Origin: an uncultured Candidatus Pelagibacter sp.
GTDB lineage: Bacteria > Pseudomonadota > Alphaproteobacteria > Pelagibacterales > Pelagibacteraceae
Assembly (NCBI GenBank): GCA_913030805.1
Contig: CAJWDL010000010.1
Location: forward strand, 1 to 33,374
Direction of reading: 5' to 3'
DNA: 33,374 nt
Shown: in pieces, positions 18,300 to 25,485 of the stretch
How the letters are laid out: each line of letters starts with the position of its first letter
Position numbering within the stretch: the first letter of the stretch is position 1
The notes under the pieces: generated by a model
What the model was told of the DNA's origin: nothing
Seen by the model: only the letters and a program-made list of their open reading frames with translations
The model's database searches: none
Position numbers and translations under genes: made by a program

Positions 18300-19480
18300 C
18301 GAAGTTTTTTCTTATGAAAGTTAATAAATCTTTCTATATTTGATTTATTAAATGTTTTGTTTTCTTCAAAGGAAACTTTCTTCATGGAATAAGCACTGCT
18401 CTTAGTTTGTCTTGAAATAATTATAATATTACCTTTGTATAATTTAAGTTTAACAGATCCATTTACTTTATTTCTTTTTAGATCCACGATTTTTTGAAGT
18501 TTAAATCTTGCTTTTGAATACCAATAACCGTTGTAAATAAGTTCTGCGTATTTAGGCATAATTTCATCTTTTTTGTGCATCGTTTCTTTATCCAAAGTAA
18601 CAGATTCAATTGCTCTATGGGCAGTTGTTAATAAAGTTCCACCTGGAGTTTCATAAACACCTCTAGATTTTATTCCAATAAATCTGTTTTCAACCAGATC
18701 AACTCTGCCAATACCATTCTTACCTGCAAGGATGTTTAATTTTTGTAAAAGATTTCCTGGAGATAATTTTTTACCATTAACAGTTATTGGATCTCCATTT
18801 TTAAATCCCAGAGTTACAAAAGAAGCTTTATTTGGTGCTTTTTCAGGAGCAGCTGTTCTTTGATAAATAAATTCTGGTGCTGCATTTTTAGGATTCTCTA
18901 AAACCTTACCCTCGGTTGATGTGTGATATAAATTATCATCTACAGAAAATGGTGGAGCTCCTTTTTTATCTTTAGGTATGGTGATTCTATTTTTTTTTGC
19001 ATATTTAACCAAATCTGTTCTTGAATTTAATTTCCATAATCTCCACGGAGCAATTACTTTAATTTTTGGACCAAAATAATAATATGCAAGTTCAAATCTT
19101 ACCTGGTCATTTCCTTTGCCTGTTGAACCGTGAGAAACTGCATAAGCTTTAAATTTTTTAGCTATTCTTATTTGTCTTTTTGCTATTAAAGGTCTGGCTA
19201 TTGAAGTTCCCAATAAATAAGTTCCTTCATAAACAGCATGACCCCTTATCATTGGATAAACGTACTCTTTTACAAAAATATCTTTCAAATTCTCAATAAT
19301 AATTTTTTTAACACCCAGTGATTTTGCATTTTTAATGATTGTTTTTTTATTTATTTTTTGTCCAATATCAGCCGTGTAAGCAATGATTTCGGCACTATAA
19401 TTTTCTTGAAGCCACTTTAGAATAATTGATGTGTCTAATCCCCCAGAATACGCAAGAACAATCCTTTTATTACTTTGCAT
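18296..19480 (-). CDS. argG: Argininosuccinate synthase
   Basis: ArgG condenses citrulline and aspartate using ATP in arginine synthesis. The 394-residue protein has the PP-loop VLAYSGGLDTSI at the N-terminus, EGTYLLGTSIARPLIA, SHGSTGKGNDQVRFE (citrulline and aspartate site) and APWRLW. The C-terminal oligomerisation part is intact. It lies 6 bp downstream of the IalB-like gene and shares stop bases with folD. No repressor site is evident. Confidence 0.97.
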   Translation of the reverse strand: MQSNKRIVLAYSGGLDTSIILKWLQENYSAEIIAYTADIGQKINKKTIIKNAKSLGVKKIIIENLKDIFVKEYVYPMIRGHAVYEGTYLLGTSIARPLIAKRQIRIAKKFKAYAVSHGSTGKGNDQVRFELAYYYFGPKIKVIAPWRLWKLNSRTDLVKYAKKNRITIPKDKKGAPPFSVDDNLYHTSTEGKVLENPKNAAPEFIYQRTAAPEKAPNKASFVTLGFKNGDPITVNGKKLSPGNLLQKLNILAGKNGIGRVDLVENRFIGIKSRGVYETPGGTLLTTAHRAIESVTLDKETMHKKDEIMPKYAELIYNGYWYSKARFKLQKIVDLKRNKVNGSVKLKLYKGNIIIISRQTKSSAYSMKKVSFEENKTFNKSNIERFINFHKKKLR

Positions 19481-19486
19481 TTCAAT

Positions 19487-20008
19487 TTAGCTACAATTTT
19501 TTTTAGCAGTATCATAGGCTTTGGTAAAACCCATTAATGAATAATGATCAATAGTTTGTTTTCCTTTTTCTGTTCTTCCAATTATCATCACTCTAGAAGC
19601 TTTTTTCATTGCTTTAATAAATCTTTGTTCCTCTTCAGCATCACGAATCCACGCAAATTCTTCTTCTCCAGGAGAAAAAAAATCATAAGTTTTTTTCCCT
19701 GTTTTTGCTTTTACAATCTTATCTTTCTGAAAAGTATACCCAGAAGTAGCACTTACTTCGTCTTTTATGTCTTCGGTAGGTCGAAAACTTACGAATAATC
19801 TTGAAGGATTTCTTTCAAATTTTTTTGGGGCTCTTAGTATCGGAATAGATTGGGAAAAACAAATTTTGTTATTGTTTTCAGTTACGATAAAAGTTTCCCA
19901 ATTTTTAAATTTACCAGTACTTTTAAGATCTTCAGCAGACCTAGCTGAAAATGAAATTAAAATTATAATAAAAGAAATATATAATGAATTAGTGAATTTT
20001 TGGGGCAT
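19487..20008 (-). CDS. IalB-like exported protein (invasion-associated locus B family)
   Basis: The 173-residue protein has an N-terminal signal peptide (about 1-24, cleavage near SARSA/ED). The mature domain starts with GKFKNWETFIVTE and contains CFSQSIP, with a final Cys near the C-terminus; this pair may form a disulfide. This is the IalB layout of alphaproteobacteria, a periplasmic family of unknown biochemical activity. The name comes from Bartonella and does not imply pathogenicity here. It is first in a two-gene unit with argG (6 bp). Confidence 0.78.
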   Translation of the reverse strand: MPQKFTNSLYISFIIILISFSARSAEDLKSTGKFKNWETFIVTENNNKICFSQSIPILRAPKKFERNPSRLFVSFRPTEDIKDEVSATSGYTFQKDKIVKAKTGKKTYDFFSPGEEEFAWIRDAEEEQRFIKAMKKASRVMIIGRTEKGKQTIDHYSLMGFTKAYDTAKKNCS

Positions 20009-20052
20009 GAGTTTTGTGTATTATTAAAGATTAATTAAATTTTTTCAATATA

Positions 20053-20081
20053 TTGAAATTTTACTTTTTAGCTTATATATA
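20053..20081 (+). promoter_or_regulatory. Sigma-70-like promoter of the Bax-inhibitor-1 gene
   Basis: TTGAAA (20053-20058), 17 bp, TATATA (20076-20081). The predicted transcription start falls 6-7 bases after the -10 box, at about 20088, which is the start codon itself. No Shine-Dalgarno sequence precedes that ATG, so the mRNA may be leaderless. Confidence 0.45.
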
Positions 20082-20087
20082 GTCTAT

Positions 20088-20843
20088 ATGGAATTTAACA
20101 GGCAAAATATTCGATCAAAAGCAAGTTCAGCTGAGACGCATGTAATTGACGAAGGCTTGAGATCTTACATGTTGAAAGTTTACAACTATATGTCTTCGGG
20201 CGTATTATTGACCGGCATTGTGTCATTGTTGTTATTTAAACTTTCTGCTGTAACCAATTCTGAAGGTGCGATTACCGGTCTAACGAGCTTAGGTAATGCC
20301 CTATATAATTCAGCTTTAATGTGGGTTGTAATGTTAGCGCCGCTAGGTGTTGTTTTTTACATGAGTTTTGGAATTGCTAAAATGAGTTCATCAAAGGCTC
20401 AAACTACTTTTTGGATATTTGCTGCTTTGATGGGAGCATCATTATCTTCGATTTTCTTAGTCTATACTGGCGCAAGTATAACAAGAGTATTTTTTATCAC
20501 TGCAGGAACATTCGCGGCTATGAGCATATATGGTTATACCACTAAAAAGGATTTAACACGACTTGGTTCATTCTTAATGATGGGTTTAATAGGAATAATA
20601 ATTGCATCAATAGTGAATATTTTTATGAAATCTACCATGATGTACTTTGTAATTTCCATAATTGGAGTTTTGATATTTGTTGGGCTGACCGCATATGATA
20701 CACAAAAAATAAAAAATATGTATTTGGTCAGTGACAGTGGGGAAGTTATGGGCAAAAAAGCTGTAATGGGTGCACTAACTCTTTACTTGGATTTCATTAA
20801 TTTATTTATAATGTTGCTCAGGTTATTTGGTCAAAGAAGATAA
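20088..20843 (+). CDS. Bax inhibitor-1/YccA family membrane protein
   Basis: The 251-residue protein has seven predicted membrane helices after a ~28-residue soluble N-terminus. The start DEGLRSYMLKVYNYM is typical of alphaproteobacterial members, and the conserved acidic pair of the pH-sensing site is near GLTAYDTQKIK (helix 6-7) and YLDFINLF. The family forms calcium leak channels or acts with membrane quality control (YccA with FtsH); the role here is unknown. ATG 20088 is needed to keep the conserved DEGLRSYM segment. Convergent DUF2794 begins 4 bp beyond the stop. Confidence 0.92.
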   Translation: MEFNRQNIRSKASSAETHVIDEGLRSYMLKVYNYMSSGVLLTGIVSLLLFKLSAVTNSEGAITGLTSLGNALYNSALMWVVMLAPLGVVFYMSFGIAKMSSSKAQTTFWIFAALMGASLSSIFLVYTGASITRVFFITAGTFAAMSIYGYTTKKDLTRLGSFLMMGLIGIIIASIVNIFMKSTMMYFVISIIGVLIFVGLTAYDTQKIKNMYLVSDSGEVMGKKAVMGALTLYLDFINLFIMLLRLFGQRR

Positions 20844-20847
20844 TTTT

Positions 20848-21198
20848 TCAATTTACAAGCTTCAATTTTTTAAATCTTGTCTTATATAACAATTCTTTCA
20901 AATTTTTGGATATATTTAAAATGTTTCCTCGAGAATCCGACGTAAAATATTTTAGATTTTTATTTTTTAATTTATAGTTTTTATGTATTCTAAATTCTGC
21001 GTTTTCAGAAGCTCTTTTATATACATCAAAACTAACTTTTTCTTTTGAAATATTCAGACTATAATCTTTCCAAAAACCTTTAGAAACCATTTTGGAATAA
21101 AGATTAAGAATAACTCTTAATTCAGATTTGTTAAAAAAAAGATTTATTTTCTTCGTTGCTAAATTGGAATTTTTAATTATAAGTTTTAAATGATTCAT
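20848..21198 (-). CDS. DUF2794 protein of unknown function
   Basis: The 116-residue basic protein matches the small alphaproteobacterial DUF2794 family. It has FFNKSELRVILNLYSKMVSKG (shown by its ends FFNKSELRVI and YSKMVSKG), then GFWKDYSL, SFDVYKRASENAEFRIHK and a variable lysine-rich tail. There is no signal peptide or membrane helix. Function is not known for the family. The ATG immediately follows the yciB stop (TAAATG), so the two are probably translated together. Confidence 0.7.
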   Translation of the reverse strand: MNHLKLIIKNSNLATKKINLFFNKSELRVILNLYSKMVSKGFWKDYSLNISKEKVSFDVYKRASENAEFRIHKNYKLKNKNLKYFTSDSRGNILNISKNLKELLYKTRFKKLKLVN

Positions 21199-21750
21199 TT
21201 ATTTTTTAATTTGATATTTTTTTATTAATGGAATTTGTGAAACAGTAAATAAAAAACTAATTGGTAATAATCCCCAGACTTTAAAATTTACCCAAAATTC
21301 TTCCGACTGAGTTCTCCATACTATTTCATTTAAAATAGCTAGAAAGAAAAAAAATAATATCCATCTATCATTAAACTTACTCCATCCTTCATCTAATAGC
21401 TTAAACGAATTTTTAAATAATTTTTTGAGCAGAGGTTCTTTAGAAAAGAATTTTCCAAATATCAAAACCAATGCAAATAATATGTTTACCACCGTCGGTT
21501 TCACATAAATAAAAACAGGATTGTCAAAATATAATGTCAAACCTCCAAAAAATGTTATTACGATTCCACTTGCTAAAGGCATAAAAGCAACTTTTTTTTC
21601 TAATAAATAAATTATTGCAAGTGATAATAGGGTTGCAATTATAAGGGGAGGTATGGCAACCCTTAAATTAAGTCCGCTTTGGTAGTAAAAAATAAAAAAA
21701 ATTAAGAGAGGTCCAAAATCTGTAATAAATTTAATGAATCCTTTATTCAT
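21199..21750 (-). CDS. yciB: Inner-membrane protein YciB (septation protein A family)
   Basis: The 183-residue protein has about five membrane helices. It has the family start FITDFGPLLIFFIFYY, the WSKFNDRWILFFFFLAILNE segment (shown up to WILFFFFLAILNE) and VWGLLPISFLFTVSQ at the end. YciB (also IspZ) affects cell envelope integrity and division in E. coli. The length fits the family. It is followed without a gap by DUF2794, a pairing that I infer to be an operon. Confidence 0.92.
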   Translation of the reverse strand: MNKGFIKFITDFGPLLIFFIFYYQSGLNLRVAIPPLIIATLLSLAIIYLLEKKVAFMPLASGIVITFFGGLTLYFDNPVFIYVKPTVVNILFALVLIFGKFFSKEPLLKKLFKNSFKLLDEGWSKFNDRWILFFFFLAILNEIVWRTQSEEFWVNFKVWGLLPISFLFTVSQIPLIKKYQIKK

Positions 21751-21836
21751 TTAAAATATGTTAGCATATCCATATAACTTTGAGACATTTTTTGCTATTG
21801 ATTTTTTTTTAAATTTAACTATTTTGAGTTTATCCG

Positions 21837-22157
21837 ATGGCAACTAATTCAGCGAAATTTTCAATAGGCAATATTGTTAAACATAAACATTTTGATTTTA
21901 GAGGTGTGATTTATGATGTTGATTTCGAGTTTAGTAATTCTGAAGAATGGTACCAATCTATTCCAAAGGATGTCAGACCAAGAAAAGATCAACCCTACTA
22001 TCATCTTCTAGCCGAAAATGATGAAATTACGTACGAAGCCTATGTTTCGGAACAGAACTTAATTTTAGATGATTCTAATAAACCCATTAAACATCCTCTA
22101 ATTAATGAAATATTTTCAGGCAAAAAGGGTTCGGGATATTTTAAGCCCTCAAACTAA
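21837..22157 (+). CDS. hspQ: HspQ / YccV-like protein
   Basis: The 106-residue protein is a YccV-like single domain: KFSIGNIVKHKHFDFRGVIYDVD, shown by its ends KFSIGNIVKHK and FRGVIYDVD, followed by QPYYHLLAE and AYVSEQNL. In E. coli HspQ is a heat-shock protein that stimulates Lon and binds hemimethylated DNA. The C-terminal tail (HPLINEIFSGKKGSGYFKP) is a usual extension in alphaproteobacteria. It is divergent from yciB over an 86-bp gap. A ~310-bp stretch without a gene follows. Confidence 0.9.
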   Translation: MATNSAKFSIGNIVKHKHFDFRGVIYDVDFEFSNSEEWYQSIPKDVRPRKDQPYYHLLAENDEITYEAYVSEQNLILDDSNKPIKHPLINEIFSGKKGSGYFKPSN

Positions 22158-22225
22158 ATCAATTTGCCCCAAATTAAACATAGTTCTTACAAATCATAGA
22201 CAAATTATGATGCATAATGTTTGTA

Positions 22226-22288
22226 TAGCCTAGTTAGGGGCGTTTATTCAAAGCATCATCATCTCCCTCTTCGCTCTTAATTAGGCTA
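22226..22288 (+). ncRNA. Candidate small RNA hairpin with a CU-rich loop
   Basis: Bases 22226-22242 (TAGCCTAGTTAGGGGCG) pair continuously with 22272-22288 (CGCTCTTAATTAGGCTA) over 17 bp. Three pairs are G-U in the plus-strand RNA (33/81, 37/77, 39/75 of 222xx). On the other strand these would be A-C mismatches, so the structure is selected, if at all, as plus-strand RNA. The 29-nt loop ends CATCATCATCTCCCTCTT and could pair with purine-rich ribosome-binding sites. It lies between hspQ and the PagL-like gene. No promoter or terminator is clear. It could be a free sRNA or a 5' leader of the PagL-like gene. Confidence 0.5.
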
Positions 22289-22393
22289 GTCTGTCGAATA
22301 TCAAATTTGTTATACATATATTCAAAGCATCATCATCTCCCTCTTCGCTCTTAATTAGGCTAGTCTGTCGAATATCAAATTTGTTATACATAT
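22245..22393 (+). repeat. Exact 74-bp tandem duplication (two copies)
   Basis: Copy 1 is 22245-22318 and copy 2 is 22319-22392, identical base for base; identity runs one base further at 22393. The unit carries the CU-rich loop, the hairpin 3' arm (copy 2 at 22346-22362) and an AT-rich tail, but not the hairpin 5' arm, which is present once. The single 5' arm could therefore pair with either 3' arm. No spacer separates the copies, so this is not a CRISPR array. Confidence 0.95.
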
Positions 22394-22466
22394 TATTTAT
22401 TTTCATAAAAATTTAGAAAAAAATGAAAAAAAACAGATTTTTCAAACCAATTTGTTGTTTATAATA
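22394..22466. other. AT-rich spacer before the PagL-like gene
   Basis: This A-rich tract contains no gene and no clear promoter hexamers. With 22158-22244 and the tandem repeat it completes the ~310-bp gene-free stretch between hspQ and the PagL-like gene. Confidence 0.5.
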
Positions 22467-22481
22467 ATGATTGTGAAGTAT

Positions 22482-23012
22482 ATGTTAAAGTATATGAGAG
22501 CACTAAACAGAATTTTGTTTTCCATAATATTAATTTTTGGATTGACCTCAATAGGGTTTGCTGAAGAAGAAAAGTTACAATTACCCAATACACAATTGAA
22601 TATGTATTCTGGAATGTTTGACTTTAGCGACGAAAAACAAAGAGCGGTGTTGGTTGGATTTCAGCATCAAAATGAAGAATTATATAGAGAAACATTTTTA
22701 GGAACATTATCACCTATTACGGGTGGTTTTATAACAGAAAATGCTGCACTCTATGCTTATACGGGAATTGAGTGGAATTTTGATTTAGGTCCAATAAATT
22801 TTACACCAAGTTTTGCACCTGGACTTTATGGTGAAGGAGATGGAAAAGATTTAGGACATATTCTGGAATTTAAAAGCGAGGTTCAAGCATCATTTAATCT
22901 TTCAGAAAATAGCCAGCTCGGCATGTCCTATAATCATATCTCAAATGCAAGTTTGGGAGATAAAAACCCTGGGGCAAATAGTTACATGTTCAATTTTTTG
23001 AAAAAATTTTAA
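22482..23012 (+). CDS. PagL-like lipid A 3-O-deacylase (acyloxyacyl hydrolase), outer membrane
   Basis: The protein has an N-terminal signal peptide (MRALNRILFSIILIFG..., cleavage near GFA/EEE) and a small beta-barrel of alternating residues ending in Phe (KKF), as in outer-membrane proteins. The active-site pattern is YNHISNASLGDKNPGAN, which matches the PagL His-x-Ser-Asn signature with NPGxN downstream. PagL removes the 3-O acyl chain of lipid A. Several in-frame starts exist (TTG 22452; ATG 22467, 22482, 22494). I chose 22482 for the GAAG upstream, but 22494 is as likely. It is transcribed after the hairpin/repeat region, which could regulate it. Confidence 0.78.
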   Translation: MLKYMRALNRILFSIILIFGLTSIGFAEEEKLQLPNTQLNMYSGMFDFSDEKQRAVLVGFQHQNEELYRETFLGTLSPITGGFITENAALYAYTGIEWNFDLGPINFTPSFAPGLYGEGDGKDLGHILEFKSEVQASFNLSENSQLGMSYNHISNASLGDKNPGANSYMFNFLKKF

Positions 23013-23029
23013 AATGAAATTATAAGAAA

Positions 23030-24178
23030 ATGAACCTTAAAAAATGTCATAACTTTGATGATTATAGAAAATTAGCAAAAAAGAAATTACCATCTCCCAT
23101 ATATCATTATATTGATGGTGGTGCAGATGACGAAATAACTTTAAAAAGAAATACTGAGTCGTTTAATGACTGTGATTTAATACCAAATGTATTAAGCGAT
23201 GTAAGTAATGTGGATTTATCCACAACTGTTTTAGGACAAAAAATTGATTTTCCGCTTTTTCTTTCAGCAACTGCTATGCATCGTCTCTATCATCATCATG
23301 GAGAACGAGCTACAGCAAAAGCCGCCGAAGCAATGGGCACGATGTTTGGCATATCAACAATGGCAACGGTAAGTATTGAAGAAATTGCAAAATTAACGAA
23401 AGGTCCTAAGCTATTTCAACTTTATATCCATAAAGATAAAGGGTTAACCGACAATTTAATTGAAAGGTGTAAGCAAACTGGTTTTAATAGTATGTGTTTA
23501 ACAGTAGATACAGTTGTGGCAGGCAATAGAGAGAGAGATCGTAGAACAGGATTTACCACTCCTCCCAAATTAACATTGGCTAGTTTATTAAGTTTTGCAC
23601 TACATCCAGGTTGGACTATTAATAATTTAGTGCATGAAAAATTTAAGTTGGCAAATATCGTTCACATGACCGACAAGGGTAGTAGCATTGATAAATCAGT
23701 TATAGATTATATAGACGAACAGTTCGATCCTTCAATGAATTGGAAAGATGCAGAATATTGCGTAAAAAAATGGGGAGGTCCATTCGCCCTTAAAGGCGTT
23801 ATGTCAGTAGAAGATGCAAAAAAGGCAATTGATATTGGATGTAGTGCGATAATGATTTCAAATCATGGCGGCAGACAGTTGGATGGTTCTAGAGCGCCCT
23901 TCGATCAACTTGCCGAGATCGTTGACGCTGTTGGAGACAGGATAGAAGTAATTCTTGATGGTGGAGTTAGAAGAGGAACCCACGTTTTAAAAGCTCTAGC
24001 ACTTGGAGCAAAAGCTTGTAGCTTTGGCAAAGGTTATTTATTTGCATTAGGAGCTGCGGGACAAAAAGGCGTTGAATCCATTTTACAAAAAATGAAGGAA
24101 GAAATAAACCGTGGCATGATCCTAATGGGTTGCAAATCCGTTAAGGAACTCAATAGAACAAAAATCAAATTTAGATAA
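23030..24178 (+). CDS. lldD: FMN-dependent alpha-hydroxy-acid oxidase/dehydrogenase (LldD family)
   Basis: The 382-residue protein is a TIM-barrel flavoenzyme that oxidises 2-hydroxy acids such as L-lactate or glycolate to the 2-keto acid. It has FPLFLSATAMHRLYHHHGE near the N-terminus, QLYIHKD, TVDTVVAGNRERDRRTGF and the catalytic SNHGGRQLDG (His at residue 279), followed by ILDGGVRRGTHV and GKGYLFALGAAG. It is not clear from sequence whether the substrate is lactate or glycolate. It starts 17 bp after the PagL-like gene. The neighbouring glycolate oxidase operon suggests a broader 2-hydroxyacid role. Confidence 0.9.
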   Translation: MNLKKCHNFDDYRKLAKKKLPSPIYHYIDGGADDEITLKRNTESFNDCDLIPNVLSDVSNVDLSTTVLGQKIDFPLFLSATAMHRLYHHHGERATAKAAEAMGTMFGISTMATVSIEEIAKLTKGPKLFQLYIHKDKGLTDNLIERCKQTGFNSMCLTVDTVVAGNRERDRRTGFTTPPKLTLASLLSFALHPGWTINNLVHEKFKLANIVHMTDKGSSIDKSVIDYIDEQFDPSMNWKDAEYCVKKWGGPFALKGVMSVEDAKKAIDIGCSAIMISNHGGRQLDGSRAPFDQLAEIVDAVGDRIEVILDGGVRRGTHVLKALALGAKACSFGKGYLFALGAAGQKGVESILQKMKEEINRGMILMGCKSVKELNRTKIKFR

Positions 24179-24247
24179 CAACTAATTTTGATTTGAATCA
24201 ACGTCTTAATCAAACCAGCAATGTAATTATAACATTTTTCTGTACGA

Positions 24248-24253
24248 TATAAT
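24248..24253 (+). promoter_or_regulatory. Possible -10 box of the aminotransferase gene
   Basis: A perfect TATAAT lies 17 bp before the start codon in the 92-bp gap between the lldD-like and aminotransferase genes. No convincing -35 hexamer sits at 16-18 bp. This would give a leader of about 11 bases. Confidence 0.35.
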
Positions 24254-24270
24254 CTTGTTATTAAAATGAT

Positions 24271-25434
24271 ATGAAAATTGTAGAAAATGTAAATAGACTT
24301 GGTACCGAGACAGCTTTCAAAGTCTTGGCGGAAGCAAAAAAATTAGAAAAAGAAGGAAAAGAAATTATTCATTTAAATTTGGGTCAACCTGATTTTAAAA
24401 CTTCAAACCATATAGTTGATGCTACAATTAAAGCCTTAAAAGATGGACATCATGGTTATGTACTGCCACAAGGAACAATTGAATGCAGAGAGGCTGTAAG
24501 TAGAAAAATTAAAAGCCTCTACAATGCCGATATTAGTTCCGAGAGAATAGTTATTATGCCTGGAGGAAAACCGACAATGTATTATGCCATTACTTTGTTT
24601 GGTGAGCCAGGAACAGAAATTATATATCCTGATCCGGGCTTTCCCATTTACGAATCTATGATTAACTATGTTGGCGCAAAAGCAGTTCCTATAAACATGC
24701 TTGAAAATAAAGATTTTTCAATTAATCCTGAAAAAATTTTATCTTTAATTAACAAAAATACAAGATTAATTATTTTAAATAATCCGAATAATCCTACGGG
24801 CGGTTTTACAGAAAAAAATAAAATTGATCAACTTGCCGAGGGTCTAAAAAATTTTCCTCATGTTGCAATTTTAAGTGATGAAATTTATAGCAGACAAATT
24901 TTTGATGGAAAAAAAATGCCTACTTTTTTCAATTATCCCTATCTTTATGACAGATTAATTGTTCTTGATGGATGGAGCAAAACTTACTCCATGACAGGTT
25001 GGCGATTAGGTTGGGGTGTATGGCCTGAAAAATTAATTGAACATGTAATTAAGTTTTGCATAAATAATCATTCATGTGTAAATGCAGCTGTCCAATTTGG
25101 GGGTATTGCAGCTTTGGATGGACCTGAGAATGAATTAAATACTATGCTTGAAAAATTTGCTCTAAGAAGGAAACTTATTGTTGCTGGCTTAAACAATCTA
25201 AAAGGAGTTGAATGTAGTTTGCCAGGAGGAGCATTTTATGCATTTCCCAATGTTAAAGGAACCGGAATGACCGGTGAAGAATTTACAAGAAAATGTTTGC
25301 ATGAAGCTGGAGTTGCTGTAGTTCAGGGAAGAGCATTTGGAAAACTTGCCGAAGATTATGTAAGATTTAGTTTTGCTGCTTCAAGAGAAAATATTTCAAA
25401 AGCGCTTGAAAAGATAAATAAAATGCTTCAATAA
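24271..25434 (+). CDS. PLP-dependent aminotransferase, class I/II
   Basis: The 387-residue protein has the fold-type I layout: LNLGQPDFKTS near residue 31, NNPNNPTGG (~171-179), LSDEIYS, and the Schiff-base lysine K237 in GWSKTYSMTGWRLGWG. The C-terminal substrate arginine is in YVRFSFAAS. The group includes aspartate, alanine and aromatic aminotransferases; specificity cannot be set from motifs. Its place between a 2-hydroxyacid oxidase and the glycolate oxidase operon suggests that it could convert glyoxylate or pyruvate to glycine or alanine. That is inference. Confidence 0.9.
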   Translation: MKIVENVNRLGTETAFKVLAEAKKLEKEGKEIIHLNLGQPDFKTSNHIVDATIKALKDGHHGYVLPQGTIECREAVSRKIKSLYNADISSERIVIMPGGKPTMYYAITLFGEPGTEIIYPDPGFPIYESMINYVGAKAVPINMLENKDFSINPEKILSLINKNTRLIILNNPNNPTGGFTEKNKIDQLAEGLKNFPHVAILSDEIYSRQIFDGKKMPTFFNYPYLYDRLIVLDGWSKTYSMTGWRLGWGVWPEKLIEHVIKFCINNHSCVNAAVQFGGIAALDGPENELNTMLEKFALRRKLIVAGLNNLKGVECSLPGGAFYAFPNVKGTGMTGEEFTRKCLHEAGVAVVQGRAFGKLAEDYVRFSFAASRENISKALEKINKMLQ

Positions 25435-25449
25435 ACCTTATTAATCTTT

Positions 25450-25477
25450 TTGATCAACTGATTTATTGAGTTATAAT
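25450..25477 (+). promoter_or_regulatory. Sigma-70-like promoter of the glcDEF operon
   Basis: TTGATC (25450-25455), 16 bp, TATAAT (25472-25477). The expected transcription start (~25484) is only 1-3 bases before ATG 25486, so the glcD message could be leaderless. The next in-frame ATG, at 25501, would leave a ~17-base leader but also lacks a Shine-Dalgarno sequence. Confidence 0.5.
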
Positions 25478-25485
25478 AATTGTTT

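Noticed and set aside
22187-22218. Promoter before the hairpin RNA (TTACAA with TATGAT or CATAAT)
   Set aside because: Spacers are 13 or 20 bp, outside the usual range, so I do not call it.
22245-22393. Possible CRISPR array
   Set aside because: There are only two copies, joined head to tail without spacers, and no cas gene is present.
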